DNA from: CAWCDJ01 sp963778675
GTDB taxonomy: Bacteria; Acidobacteriota; Terriglobia; Bryobacterales; Bryobacteraceae
DNA length: 64,000 nt
NCBI GenBank assembly: GCA_963778675.1
Contig: CAVZVI010000011.1
Span: 1,488,001 to 1,552,000, forward strand
Direction: 5' to 3'
This document shows, piece after piece, positions 36,101-43,862 of the stretch. How positions within the stretch are numbered: the stretch's first letter is position 1; each line of letters begins with the position of its first letter. The position numbers were made by a program, and so were the translations under genes. The notes beneath the pieces were generated by a model. It searched no databases. It worked only from the letters and a program-made list of their open reading frames with translations, and was not told the DNA's origin.

Positions 36101-36267
36101 CCGAAGTAGTAAGTGTTGGGCTGGGAGGGCACGCCAGCCACTGCCACGGAGCGGCCGCCGCGAAACGGACCGACCAGGCGGAAACGCAGTTCACGGTATA
36201 GATCTCCCTGCTGAGCCAGCATCAGCAGGGGAAAAACGAGCAGGGTAGCGATCCGGAGGGACTTCAT
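33112..36267 (-). CDS. Exported sortilin/BNR-type beta-propeller protein (glycosyl-hydrolase-like)
   Basis: 1051 residues with signal peptide MKSLRIATLLVFPLLMLAQ. From about 20 to 720 it carries many Asp-box/BNR repeats: VWKTTDSGANWSPVSDG, VYKSLDGGKTWRHMG, VYRSTDGGATWKQVL, LWKSTDGGDHWTDIS, LLKSTNEGQSWEAI, YISFDDGETWKPF. This matches the VPS10/sortilin-like family common in Acidobacteria and Bacteroidetes. A Gly-rich insert (RFGAGGRGGGGRGAVPG) lies at about 745-765. The C-terminal 300 residues include a beta module (GKYQVRLTTEGKTET) and a helical part with many charged residues (RIRAVRKQLEDYAKR). Enzyme activity is not proven. The gene is the first after the sigma factor operon on the same strand, 53 bases downstream. 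Confidence 0.88.
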   Translation of the reverse strand: MKSLRIATLLVFPLLMLAQQGDLYRELRFRLVGPFRGGRSVAVAGVPSQPNTYYFGAVGGGVWKTTDSGANWSPVSDGFFKTSSVGALAVAGSDPNIIYVGMGEACVRGNASNGDGVYKSLDGGKTWRHMGLDQTYHIGAVRVHPKNPDIVYVAALGHLWGPNEERGVYRSTDGGATWKQVLTRGPDAGAVDLAMDPGNPRVLYASFWQVRRNPYHFDSGGPGSGLWKSTDGGDHWTDISRAPGLPRGVLGRIGVTVSPANPDRVWALVEAADGGVFRSDNAGRTWTKVNDQNILRQRAWYYSHIFADPQSADTVYALNTGMYRSIDGGRTFTPIRTPHGDNHDLWIAPDNPQRMIESNDGGANITSDGGHTWSSIMNQPTAQFYRVALDNDFPYHIYGAQQDNSTVRIDSRTAGFGITESDWYDVGGGESGWIAPDPRDSEIVYAGSYDGLITRQDHRTGQSRNVNAWPDNTMGYGVEAMKYRFQWSYPIAFSPHDPKTLYIGANVLLKSTNEGQSWEAISPDLTRNDKSKMGTSGGPITQDNTSVEYYCTIFTFMESPVTKGLIWVGSDDGLVHVTRDGGKNWSNVTPKDLPEWSQINSIDASAHDPGTAYVAATMYKSDDFRPYLYKTTDYGKTWKKIVNGIPDHSFTRVVREDPNRKGLLIAGTEYGLYISFDDGETWKPFQLNLPVTPITDVAFQKRENELVVATQGRSFYVLDDVPMLYQLNDGIPNTEVHLFQPKDAYRFGAGGRGGGGRGAVPGVGQNPPAGAVVYYWLKDRPKGEVTLEFLDASGKLVKKFSSKETPRPQTGPEDGEENPFRGAPPARLTAQAGMNRFVWNLRYPDAVTFPGLIMWAGSVTGPRVAPGKYQVRLTTEGKTETQSFEVKKDPRLDTTPDDYARQLSLSLQIRDKLSETNEGVVRIRAVRKQLEDYAKRDDKRVADAAEALIKRLAAVEEELYQTKNRASEDPLNFPIKLNNKLAHVLSVVQSSDNRPTDQSYMVYEDLATRVNAQLKTLNSLMTTDLAAFNKLIHDSNVPAVQAPKGAAGAPE

Positions 36268-36320
36268 AAAGTGGAATGGTACCAGAGTCGTCCGGTCTGG
36301 AACGGGCCGGAAGACCGCTT

Positions 36321-36941
36321 CTACGGGCGGAAACCGTTGCGGCGGGAGAGACGGTTCTTGGCCAGTTCGCTGAACCGCGCTTTGGCTCGCGACTTGGTAA
36401 GCCGGAACTGCGTCGCCGTAAGGTCCATCTCGCGGCAGATCTGTTCGGCGCTCTGCTCTTTCAGATAGAAGCGGATCAGCACCTCCCGCTCGCGCTGGTG
36501 CAGGCTGTTGAGAACCCGGAGCGCCAGGTCGTGGTGCTGCTGATCGATGAGGCGGCGTTCGGCGCTCGGCCGGTGATCCGACAATACCATGCCGTATTCC
36601 AGTTCGGTCTGGTTGCGCCGCGCCTGCACGGTCAGGTCGATATGCGCGGCCACCTGGCGGCGAACCACCGTGCGGACGTAACCCATGAGCCTCTCGGGCT
36701 CGCGCAGATCGCCGCGCTGGATCGACTGCATGATGATCAGGAAGACGTCGTGCACCCGGTCGTCCAAATCCTGAGGACCGAGCTGGCGGTACAACTGATA
36801 GCGGACGCCTTTCGAGAAGACCTCGTAGAGTTCCTGAATCCGTGCCGGGTCCCCGGCCTGAACGCCGCGTACCAGGTCGGTCCAGGACGGCTCGGCGGCG
36901 ACGGGCCTGACATCGACGTCGTGCTGGGTCTCGAAGCTCAT
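36321..36941 (-). CDS. ECF-type RNA polymerase sigma factor
   Basis: 206 residues. Region 2 is recognisable in VRYQLYRQLGPQDLDDRVHDVFLIIMQSI with the acidic DDRVHDVF motif, region 4 in LALRVLNSLHQREREVLIRFYLKEQSAEQICREM, followed by helix-turn-helix residues QFRLTKSRAKARFSEL. A region of about 60 residues separates the two. There is no transmembrane or extra sensing domain. The start overlaps the stop of the CHAT gene by four bases (ATGA), so its production is coupled to that gene. The target promoters are unknown. Confidence 0.88.
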   Translation of the reverse strand: MSFETQHDVDVRPVAAEPSWTDLVRGVQAGDPARIQELYEVFSKGVRYQLYRQLGPQDLDDRVHDVFLIIMQSIQRGDLREPERLMGYVRTVVRRQVAAHIDLTVQARRNQTELEYGMVLSDHRPSAERRLIDQQHHDLALRVLNSLHQREREVLIRFYLKEQSAEQICREMDLTATQFRLTKSRAKARFSELAKNRLSRRNGFRP

Positions 36942-39388
36942 TCGTTACCCACCACGAACCATGCCCCCCAATAGGCGGGTCGAGCCCGCCATCCGGCTTC
37001 GCGAATCATGCGGGTTTGGGCCCGGCTGAGCGCGGCCGCCGCATCCATTCGCGGCCCCGCGCCGAGTTCCCGGTAGAAGGCCGCAAACAACGCACCGTCT
37101 TCATCCGGAGTGGCCCAACGGCTGGCCAGCACGGATTGCGCCCCCGCTGTCAGCCATGCCCGGGTCAATCCCATGAGGCCCGTGCCCGGAAGCGCCGCTC
37201 CCGCCGCGGATTCGCAGCCGCTCATCACCACGAGGCGGGCGCTGGTCCGCCAGTGAGATATCTCCACCGGAGCGATCAACTCCGGCTCACGCCCGTTCGC
37301 CAACCCGAACGCCATCAGCCCGTGCGGCCGGGGCGGCGCGGACTCGAGAAAATGGACCGCGAAATGGACTACGTCCGGATCGCGCCGCAGCGCGTCGCGC
37401 ACCTTGCCGGCAGATGCGTCCGGACCCTTCAGCAGGATGCTGTCCCCCTGCCAGGCACGCGCGCACTGCTCCACTTCGGCTCCGCTCTCCACGAGCCTCG
37501 GCAGTGACGAAGCAGCGTTCTGCGGGAGGGTATCGGCGAAGAGTGCCCATCGCGCCGCTTTCCGGTATGGCGCGGCGTGCGGCAGGCGCGGATCGGCCGT
37601 ATTGTAAATCGGGTCACCCACTCCCAGGAAGAGGCCGGCCTTCCCGGTGCGGTTTCGCCGCGCCGTGGTCTCCAGCCAGAAGCCGGCGCCGGGTATCGCT
37701 TGGACCACGTGGCGCTCCGCGACGTACACCGGGCGCGGTCCGCCTTCCACCTGGAGCGCCGCCACAGGCAGGTCGAGCAGGCCGGGATCCAGAGCCAGCA
37801 GCCAGCGCGCTTTGTTCCGGAAGCGGTCCGCCAGCGGCTCGAACAGAATCTTGTAGAGGCGGAACGGGGCATCGGAACCCGCCTGGTTTTCGCGAATGGC
37901 GCGCCCCGCGCTTTCCGCCAGGGACTGGATCGCCGCCCGCGGCGGCAGGCGATAGAGCGACACCCCGGCCCGGTCCACCGCCCACATCCAGGAAACGGAG
38001 CCGCCCAGGCGCACGCTCAGCAGGGCCGTGTCGGAATCGAGCCTGGCGCGCAATGCTCCCAGCAACTCGGTGGGCAGCGGCTCCAGGTCCGGCGACAGCG
38101 AGGCCTCCATCCGGATCCATTCGGCCCGTGCCGCTCCGACCTCTTCCCCGTCGCCGGGCGCGCCGCCGCGCAGAGCGCGCACCTCGGCCCGCTGCAGGCG
38201 CGCAACGGCTTCCCAATACGCGGGCGGAAGGTCCGCCTCTGCTTCCTGCCGGTCCTGGACCAGCATCCGCAAGCTCATGGCGCGATTCTCTTCGCCGGCC
38301 TCGAACGTTTCCCGGACCAGGGCAGGATCGCCGGTCTGCAGATAGAGCCGGTTGCCTGCTTCCACCAGCCGGGAGTAGATCCGGTCCAGGATTCCTTCGG
38401 CGCCAACGTGGCTGGCGTCGTCGGCGGGCAGCGACCACCGCCACGCCCGGGCCAGCCGCATTGCGACTCGCAGATCCGCCAAGGCATCCCCATAATGGGC
38501 TTGCGCCAGGTGGACCTCGCCGCGCGCCAGGAAAGCGTCCCAAGGAGGCATGGCGCCCGGCGACCGCTCCCAGAGTTTCACGGCAAGATCGAGCAGCGCC
38601 GAAGCGGACTCCACGTCGCCTTGCGCCAGCCGCAGCGTTCCCAGGTTGGTATAGGAGCCCTCCAGCGGCAAATGATTCAGCTTCCGGATGTAATAGGCCT
38701 GGAGAAACGGGGCTTCGGCGGCGTCGGGATGTCCGGCACGGAGCAATTCCTCCCCGAGCTTGTTGCAGCCGACCGCCACCAGGGCCTGGTCGCCCGCCGC
38801 GGCGGCTGCGTCAATCCCTTGCCGGAACAGCATCCTGGCTTCGCCCAGGCGCCCCTGGCGCGCGCGTAACGAAGCCATTTCAAACTCCAACTGGGGAAGG
38901 TGCCGGGCGCGCTCCTGGCCGGTCCATGCGGCGAGGCTCTTTTCCAGCCAGGCAATCGCGGCGTCGCGCTCACCCATTTCGGAATAGAGAGAGGCCACGT
39001 TCGCCTCGAGAGCGGCTGCCGCACTGGTGTCGCCGTGTTTTTCCGCCAGACCTTGCGCTGCCACAAAAGCCTGGAGCGCGAGCCTGTAACGATGGAGCGC
39101 AAACCAACAGCCGCCGATATCGGCGACGGCGCGAGTCTCCATGTAGGGGTCTGCCGATGCGATGGCCACCCGCCGGACGCGCTCGAACTGGTTCCGGGCT
39201 TGTTCGTATCGCCCTGCTTTGAACAGTCCCCACCCGGCTACGAGTTCAGCCTGCAGACGCTTTCGCTGGTCGTTGTCCTCCGTAGTACCGGGCAGGGGCT
39301 TCGCCCTGGCTTTCGGATCGGACTTCAGTCCCGTACCGACCAGAGGGATGAGAAGGAGGCAACAAGCCAGAACTCTGGCTGTTTTCAA
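36938..39388 (-). CDS. Exported TPR and CHAT-domain (caspase-like) protein
   Basis: The start was set at a TTG (39388): GGAG lies 9 bases before it and a signal peptide (LKTARVLACCLLLIPLVGTG) follows directly. 816 residues. The N-terminal half consists of TPR-like helical repeats, for example GWGLFKAGRYEQARNQFERV, LYSEMGERDAAIAWLEKSL and LGEARMLFRQGIDAAAAAG. The C-terminal CHAT peptidase-like domain contains the expected His (DVVHFAVHF, about 679) and Cys (LVVMSGCESAAG, about 725). CHAT domains are caspase-like proteases or regulators. The gene overlaps the sigma factor gene by four bases, suggesting control of the sigma factor by the protein or a shared role. If exported, it acts outside the cytoplasm; this needs confirming. 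Confidence 0.8.
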   Translation of the reverse strand: MKTARVLACCLLLIPLVGTGLKSDPKARAKPLPGTTEDNDQRKRLQAELVAGWGLFKAGRYEQARNQFERVRRVAIASADPYMETRAVADIGGCWFALHRYRLALQAFVAAQGLAEKHGDTSAAAALEANVASLYSEMGERDAAIAWLEKSLAAWTGQERARHLPQLEFEMASLRARQGRLGEARMLFRQGIDAAAAAGDQALVAVGCNKLGEELLRAGHPDAAEAPFLQAYYIRKLNHLPLEGSYTNLGTLRLAQGDVESASALLDLAVKLWERSPGAMPPWDAFLARGEVHLAQAHYGDALADLRVAMRLARAWRWSLPADDASHVGAEGILDRIYSRLVEAGNRLYLQTGDPALVRETFEAGEENRAMSLRMLVQDRQEAEADLPPAYWEAVARLQRAEVRALRGGAPGDGEEVGAARAEWIRMEASLSPDLEPLPTELLGALRARLDSDTALLSVRLGGSVSWMWAVDRAGVSLYRLPPRAAIQSLAESAGRAIRENQAGSDAPFRLYKILFEPLADRFRNKARWLLALDPGLLDLPVAALQVEGGPRPVYVAERHVVQAIPGAGFWLETTARRNRTGKAGLFLGVGDPIYNTADPRLPHAAPYRKAARWALFADTLPQNAASSLPRLVESGAEVEQCARAWQGDSILLKGPDASAGKVRDALRRDPDVVHFAVHFLESAPPRPHGLMAFGLANGREPELIAPVEISHWRTSARLVVMSGCESAAGAALPGTGLMGLTRAWLTAGAQSVLASRWATPDEDGALFAAFYRELGAGPRMDAAAALSRAQTRMIREAGWRARPAYWGAWFVVGNE

Positions 39389-39432
39389 GAATATCCGCTC
39401 CGTGGGCCCACCAAAAAAACAGAATTCTGGCT

Positions 39433-39470
39433 TTCTTTGGGGATATTCCGTACGGAATATCCCCAAAGAA
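39433..39470. promoter_or_regulatory. 38-bp perfect palindrome upstream of the CHAT/sigma operon
   Basis: Nineteen bases on each side of 39451/39452 are exactly complementary, with left half TTCTTTGGGGATATTCCGT and no spacer. It lies 45 bases before the TTG of the CHAT gene, in the putative leader or promoter. A near-identical block GAATTCTGGCTTTC sits next to it, similar to GAACTCTGGCTGTTTTC in the start region of the gene. This could be the binding site of a dimeric regulator or, when transcribed, an unusually stable hairpin. Confidence 0.8.
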
Positions 39471-39806
39471 TAGTACCAGCTTTCACCGTGTGATTGGCAT
39501 CCCCGCAAATGGGGTATTTTCGTGAGCGCGTCTGTGGGAACGCGAGGGGGGGCTTTCAGGTCAGCTTAGAACATCCACAGGCCGGTCAAAATAATGATAA
39601 TCGGGTCCGTTGACATTGTTCGCTTCAGGAAACCGCCGCGTTACGTGCGATTTTTCCTGATTTCAAACTAGGACGAAGCCCAACCGGACTCTGAAATCAA
39701 ATTCTTCAAGTCTCTATATTTAAAGAAAATAGAAATGTCATTGCCCGGTGACCGGCTGCGGGCCGGGCCGCGTGAATCGAGCCGTTTTCTTTGGCAAGCT
39801 GGAAGC
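39471..39806. other. 336-base intergenic region, no gene seen
   Basis: Lies between the CHAT operon and the divergent sialidase-like gene. A consensus -35 hexamer TTGACA occurs on the plus strand at 39610-39615, but no good -10 follows at the right spacing. An AT-rich stretch TATATTTAAAGAAAATAG near 39715-39730 lies 80 bases before the sialidase ATG and may hold its -10 box. A small CCCC-N6-GGGG hairpin lies near 39505. No coding frame is convincing. Confidence 0.4.
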
Positions 39807-40904
39807 ATGACTCATGGGACGATGATCGCGCTTCTGATGCTGGCGGCTGCGCCGGCGCCTCCGGGTGTCGTGATCGATCACGAACCGCCGGCGGGGGCAC
39901 GGTACATCGGATCGCCGTCGATCGTGATTCTGCCGAATGGCGACTATCTGGCTTCGCACGACTTGTTCGGGCGGGGTTCGACGCAGTCCACATCGGGGGT
40001 GACGCGCGTCTTCCGGTCCGGCGACCGGGGGCGTTCGTGGCGGAAGACGGCCGAGATGGGCGATCAATTCTGGTCGAACCTGTTCGTTCACGGCGACGCC
40101 GTCTACCTGATGGGCACGACGTGTGAGTACGGGCGGGTCGTGATCCGGAAATCGGCGGACGGCGGCCTCACCTGGAGCGCTCCGTCTTTCCTCAGCCCGG
40201 AAGCGAATTACCACACGGCGCCGGTGCCCGTTGTGCAAAAAGACGGCAGGCTGTGGCGAGCGATGGAGTACCATCCGCCAGGGCCCTGGGGCTTTTTCGA
40301 AGCGCTCATGCTTTCGGCGCCCGTGAAGGCAGACCTGATGGATCCGAAGAATTGGACGATGACGCCGCGGCTTCGCTTTCCAGCGGACGCCGGAGCGGGG
40401 AAACACTGGTTGGAGGGCAACGCGGTGATCGGGCCGGACGGGTCGCTTCTCGACATCCTGCGGGTAGACGACGTGGAGAAGGCGGCCATCGTGAAGGTGG
40501 GGAGCGGCGAATTGCACTTCGAAGGTCTGGTCGATTTTCCGGGCGGGGCCAAGAAGTTCACCATACGCTACGACCGCAAGAGCCGGAGATACTGGACTCT
40601 GTCGAACCCGGCCCTCGCCAGATACAGCCGGTCGGCGACTGACCCCGCTTCAGTGCGCAACACGCTGGCCCTCATGTCCTCCAAGGATCTGCACGAGTGG
40701 CGGGTGGAGCGCATTGTGCTGTCGAATCCGGACCCGGTTCGCCACGCGTTTCAATATGTGGACTGGCAGTTCGACGGGCCGGATATCGTGGCCGTTTCAC
40801 GAACGGCCTACGACGACGAGGAGGGCGGTGCTCCCCGCGGCCACGATGCAAACTACCTCACATTTCACCGGATCGCCGGTTTCCGGGTTCATCCGGTACA
40901 GTGA
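39807..40904 (+). CDS. Exported sialidase/BNR-type protein
   Basis: The start was chosen at 39807 (MTHGTMIALLMLAAAPA), giving a signal peptide; 365 residues. Asp-box-like elements: VFRSGDRGRSWRKT and IRKSADGGLTWSAP, both SxDxGxxW. Other features are YIGSPSIVILPNGDYLASHD near the N-terminus, as in family 33-type exo-alpha-sialidases, and a short RFPADAGAGKHWLEGN segment. The catalytic Tyr and Arg triad of sialidases were not identified with certainty, so substrate is open. It is a secreted beta-propeller. No neighbours suggest sialic acid use. Confidence 0.75.
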   Translation: MTHGTMIALLMLAAAPAPPGVVIDHEPPAGARYIGSPSIVILPNGDYLASHDLFGRGSTQSTSGVTRVFRSGDRGRSWRKTAEMGDQFWSNLFVHGDAVYLMGTTCEYGRVVIRKSADGGLTWSAPSFLSPEANYHTAPVPVVQKDGRLWRAMEYHPPGPWGFFEALMLSAPVKADLMDPKNWTMTPRLRFPADAGAGKHWLEGNAVIGPDGSLLDILRVDDVEKAAIVKVGSGELHFEGLVDFPGGAKKFTIRYDRKSRRYWTLSNPALARYSRSATDPASVRNTLALMSSKDLHEWRVERIVLSNPDPVRHAFQYVDWQFDGPDIVAVSRTAYDDEEGGAPRGHDANYLTFHRIAGFRVHPVQ

Positions 40905-41071
40905 AACCGTGACCGCGGATTAACTAAGCGCCGGATAGTTAACCTTCGAGTACCGCCTCCATCCTAGGCGTATCCGCACGCGTCTTAGTCCTTACCGTGC
41001 CCGTACTTGTGGGACTGTAACATATCCGCCGGCAAGATCATAATTCTCTTGTGCAGGAGGAGATTTGAATT

Positions 41072-41245
41072 ATGGAACAGCATGCAGCTCTATTCTCGAT
41101 CGTGTTCATGATCGGTTTTGTGGGTGTATTCGACCTGAGGCACCAGCGTCAGAGGCTGGGCCGGCTGTTCGGGTCGATCACGCTAATGAGCCATGACGAA
41201 CTGGAGAAGATCCGGATGATCCTGTCGGCTTGTGAGGAGATGTAG
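41072..41245 (+). CDS. 57-residue single-span membrane protein
   Basis: A CAGGAGGAG site is 9 bases before the ATG. The protein starts MEQHAALFSIVFMIGFVGVF, a membrane helix, and continues DLRHQRQRLGRLFG, then an acidic helical end DELEKIRMILSACEEM. It shares the helix-to-basic pattern with the 47-residue gene at 13561: M-x-Q-x-x-A-L-x-S-x-V-F-M-x-x-F-x-x-x-F-D, then R-H-Q-R and R-L-G. The two lie in different contexts, so they are likely members of one small family. Function unknown. The DUF169 gene begins 26 bases downstream. Confidence 0.7.
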   Translation: MEQHAALFSIVFMIGFVGVFDLRHQRQRLGRLFGSITLMSHDELEKIRMILSACEEM

Positions 41246-41270
41246 CAGGCCGGGCTATACTCGTGAGCGT

Positions 41271-41969
41271 ATGAACACGAGTACCATTCGTACTTCCCTC
41301 GGGCAACTGCTCGGGACGATTGCCGAGCCGGTGGCGGTGACTTTTTGCAACGCCGCCCCGGCCGGAGTACCCCGGATCCATTCGGCCGCCCCGGCTGGAT
41401 GCTCCTATTGGAAGATGGCCGCCGATGGGGCGGTTTTTTATACGACCGGAGCAGATCACCTGAACTGCCCGATCGGCGCCTACACTCACGGGGCCGAACT
41501 GACGGCGGAGGCGCAAGCTCAGTTGCAGGCCATGCTGGAGCAGATGGCCGGTTTGCAGTACCTCAAAATGGACGAAGTTCCGGGAATTCCGCGGCGAGAG
41601 CAGCCGCTGCGGTTCGCGGTGTATGCGCCGCTTTCGAAAGCGGAGGGCGTACCCGATGTAGTGCTGCTGCGGGGCACGCCGCGGCAGATGATGCTGCTGT
41701 CGGAGGCCGCGGGCGCGCGCGGCCTCGCGGCGCCGTTTCCGATCATGGGCCGGCCGGCCTGCGCGGTGATTGCGGCTACGGCCAATACCGGGAAGGCCAC
41801 CAGTTCCCTCGGATGCATCGGGAACCGGGTGTACACCGGGCTACCCGACGGGGAGTTTTACATGGCTGTGCCGGGCCGGGCACTGGGCGAAATGGTCGAG
41901 TCCCTGCAGACGATTGTCGCGGCCAACGCCGCGCTCGAGAGTTTCCACCAGGCACGCTGCGTTTGCTAA
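41271..41969 (+). CDS. DUF169-family protein
   Basis: 232 residues from MNTSTIRTSLGQLLGTI. Features that fit the DUF169 family are EPVAVTFCNAAPAGVPR, a Cys-containing GCSYWKMAADGAVFYTT, NCPIGAYTHG, GRPACAVIAATANTGKATSSLGCIGNRVYTG and the final GEMVESLQTIVAAN. Several of its five cysteines are conserved in position with the family and may bind a metal or cluster. The biochemical role is unknown. It directly follows the 57-residue membrane protein. Confidence 0.8.
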   Translation: MNTSTIRTSLGQLLGTIAEPVAVTFCNAAPAGVPRIHSAAPAGCSYWKMAADGAVFYTTGADHLNCPIGAYTHGAELTAEAQAQLQAMLEQMAGLQYLKMDEVPGIPRREQPLRFAVYAPLSKAEGVPDVVLLRGTPRQMMLLSEAAGARGLAAPFPIMGRPACAVIAATANTGKATSSLGCIGNRVYTGLPDGEFYMAVPGRALGEMVESLQTIVAANAALESFHQARCVC

Positions 41970-42011
41970 AGGCCGTTCCACGGCCGGCAGCAGGCGAGTC
42001 GCACCCCTTGC

Positions 42012-43679
42012 CTATGCGGAAAGGGTCTGCTGAAGCAAACGCATGAGCTGGTCGAACTGAAAAGGCTTCCGGATGAACTTCGCGACTCGCAGCCCGGCAA
42101 ATGAGGCATCGACCGTTTCCCGGCTGTAAGCGCTGGTTAGGATTACTTCGAGATTGGCGCGCATGTGCCGGGCTTCTTCCAGGACCTCCCGGCTGGACAC
42201 CCCGGGCAGAGTCGCATCCAGCAGCATGACATCGATCTCAACCTTGTGCGTCCGAATGAGGTCCAGCGCGGAAGAGCCGTCGATTGCCTCAATGACCCGA
42301 TAGCCGCTCTTTCGCAGCATCTTTGACACCGCGAGCCGCAAGACGCTTTCATCCTCGACGACCAGAACGGTCCCGGAGGGAGGCCGATGGTTCCCCCCAT
42401 AGGACGGCGCGATTGTTCCGCGGCCCGAGGGAGCCGCGTCGCCGGCACAAGGGAGGAAGATCGCAAACGTAGTCCCCCGACCAGGCTCGCTGACAAGACT
42501 GATGGTCCCGCCGTGATCTCTGACGATCCCTTGAACGACGGCGAGCCCGAGGCCGCGGCCGGCGAATTTCGTGCTGAAGAACGGATCGAAGACTTTGGCT
42601 TGCACGTCTTCGGTCATGCCGACACCCGTATCCGAAACCTCCAGCTTCAAGTAATCTCCCGCAGGCAAAAGCGGCGCAATGTTCGGACCTGAGTCCGCAG
42701 GCAGTACGATCGCCGAGGTGGCAATCTTAATGACGCCGCTTTTCTCCCCGACCGCCTCCGACGCATTGATCACCAGGTTCATCAGGATCTGTCGGGTCTG
42801 CGAGGCCCTGCCCAGCACTGCGGGAAGGTCGCGCTGCAGGTCCATGATCAAAACCGCATGTTTCGATATGGTGACCTTCAGCAGTTCCAGCATCTCTTCC
42901 ACCAGCCGCGAGAAATCGATGGGCTCGACGGGTTCGGCTTTGTCCTGCCCCGCGTAGATCATCAACTCGCGGACAATCTCTGCGCCGTGGCTGGCAACCG
43001 CTCGGATTTTTTGGATACCTTCAACGGGCGATTCACCCGCCGCCAGTTCTGTCGCTGCCAGTTCAGCTTCCGCGAGGATGCCGCCCAGCAGGTTGTTGAA
43101 GTCATGGGCGATCCCGCCGGCCAGGACTCCAATGCCTTCCAACTTCTGTCTGGCCAGGGACTCATCCTGAGTCCGTTTGAAATCGGTCGTATCGATGCAG
43201 GCGCCGACGATCCGGTGAATGCGGCCCGCGGTATTTCGCATCGGGATGAGGTTCGAGTGGAAGTACCTCTTTCCGGCCGGCAAGTTCAGTTCATCGTCAT
43301 AGTTGATGGGAAGACCGGCCTCCAGGCAGCGACGATAGTTTGCAGTCAGCTTTTGGGCGAGCTCCGCAGCGAAGACTTCTTCGACGAACCTGCCGGACAC
43401 TTCTGCACTTGTGAGTCCCACCACCTTCTCCTCAGCCGAGTTGAAGCCTGCATACTTGAAACGGCCGTCGGGAGTCACGTCGATCAGGAACATGCAGGTC
43501 GAGATGTTGTCGAACACCTGCTGCAGGTCCGCTTCGCGAAGGGCGGAGGCCTTCCGGCGGTCCGGCCCGTGTGCAGGGCTCCGCAGGTCGCCGACTTCAT
43601 CTTCCAACTCGGCAACGCGCGCACGAAGCCGCCGGATTTCTTCTTCGAGGGAAAGCTGCGCCGCGGTTGGTTCGCTCAT
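42012..43679 (-). CDS. Soluble hybrid histidine kinase (PAS, HisKA, HATPase, receiver)
   Basis: 555 residues with no membrane helix. An N-terminal coiled coil (about 5-35), a PAS domain (about 50-165, IDVTPDGRFKYAGFN ... IVGACIDTTDFKRT), a dimerisation domain with phospho-accepting His at 192 in GGIAHDFNNLLGG, and an HATPase domain with N-box LVINASEA, G1 VSDTGVGM, FDPFFSTK and G2 GRGLGLAVV. A receiver domain ends the protein: phospho-accepting Asp at about 488 in LLDATLPG, Thr at about 515 and Lys at about 538. It is an internal-signal hybrid kinase; an output partner is not adjacent. Confidence 0.92.
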   Translation of the reverse strand: MSEPTAAQLSLEEEIRRLRARVAELEDEVGDLRSPAHGPDRRKASALREADLQQVFDNISTCMFLIDVTPDGRFKYAGFNSAEEKVVGLTSAEVSGRFVEEVFAAELAQKLTANYRRCLEAGLPINYDDELNLPAGKRYFHSNLIPMRNTAGRIHRIVGACIDTTDFKRTQDESLARQKLEGIGVLAGGIAHDFNNLLGGILAEAELAATELAAGESPVEGIQKIRAVASHGAEIVRELMIYAGQDKAEPVEPIDFSRLVEEMLELLKVTISKHAVLIMDLQRDLPAVLGRASQTRQILMNLVINASEAVGEKSGVIKIATSAIVLPADSGPNIAPLLPAGDYLKLEVSDTGVGMTEDVQAKVFDPFFSTKFAGRGLGLAVVQGIVRDHGGTISLVSEPGRGTTFAIFLPCAGDAAPSGRGTIAPSYGGNHRPPSGTVLVVEDESVLRLAVSKMLRKSGYRVIEAIDGSSALDLIRTHKVEIDVMLLDATLPGVSSREVLEEARHMRANLEVILTSAYSRETVDASFAGLRVAKFIRKPFQFDQLMRLLQQTLSA

Positions 43680-43862
43680 CGAAAGCCGCTCTAAAGGTAG
43701 CGGGTTTCCTACCCAGACTGGAGACTATGATATCGCACGGCGAGCAGCCCAGCCCGTAGGCGCGCTCGATGTGCGCCGATCCGCAGGCTCTATGGCGGCA
43801 TTGACGCGTGATCGGGGAGAGCCCTGCTCGCCTGGACAGGCCGGGAGGCCTATCCTACTGGT

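Noticed and set aside
39610..39615. Consensus TTGACA as a promoter for the sialidase-like gene
   Set aside because: No -10 box lies 16-18 bases downstream; the hexamer alone is not enough.
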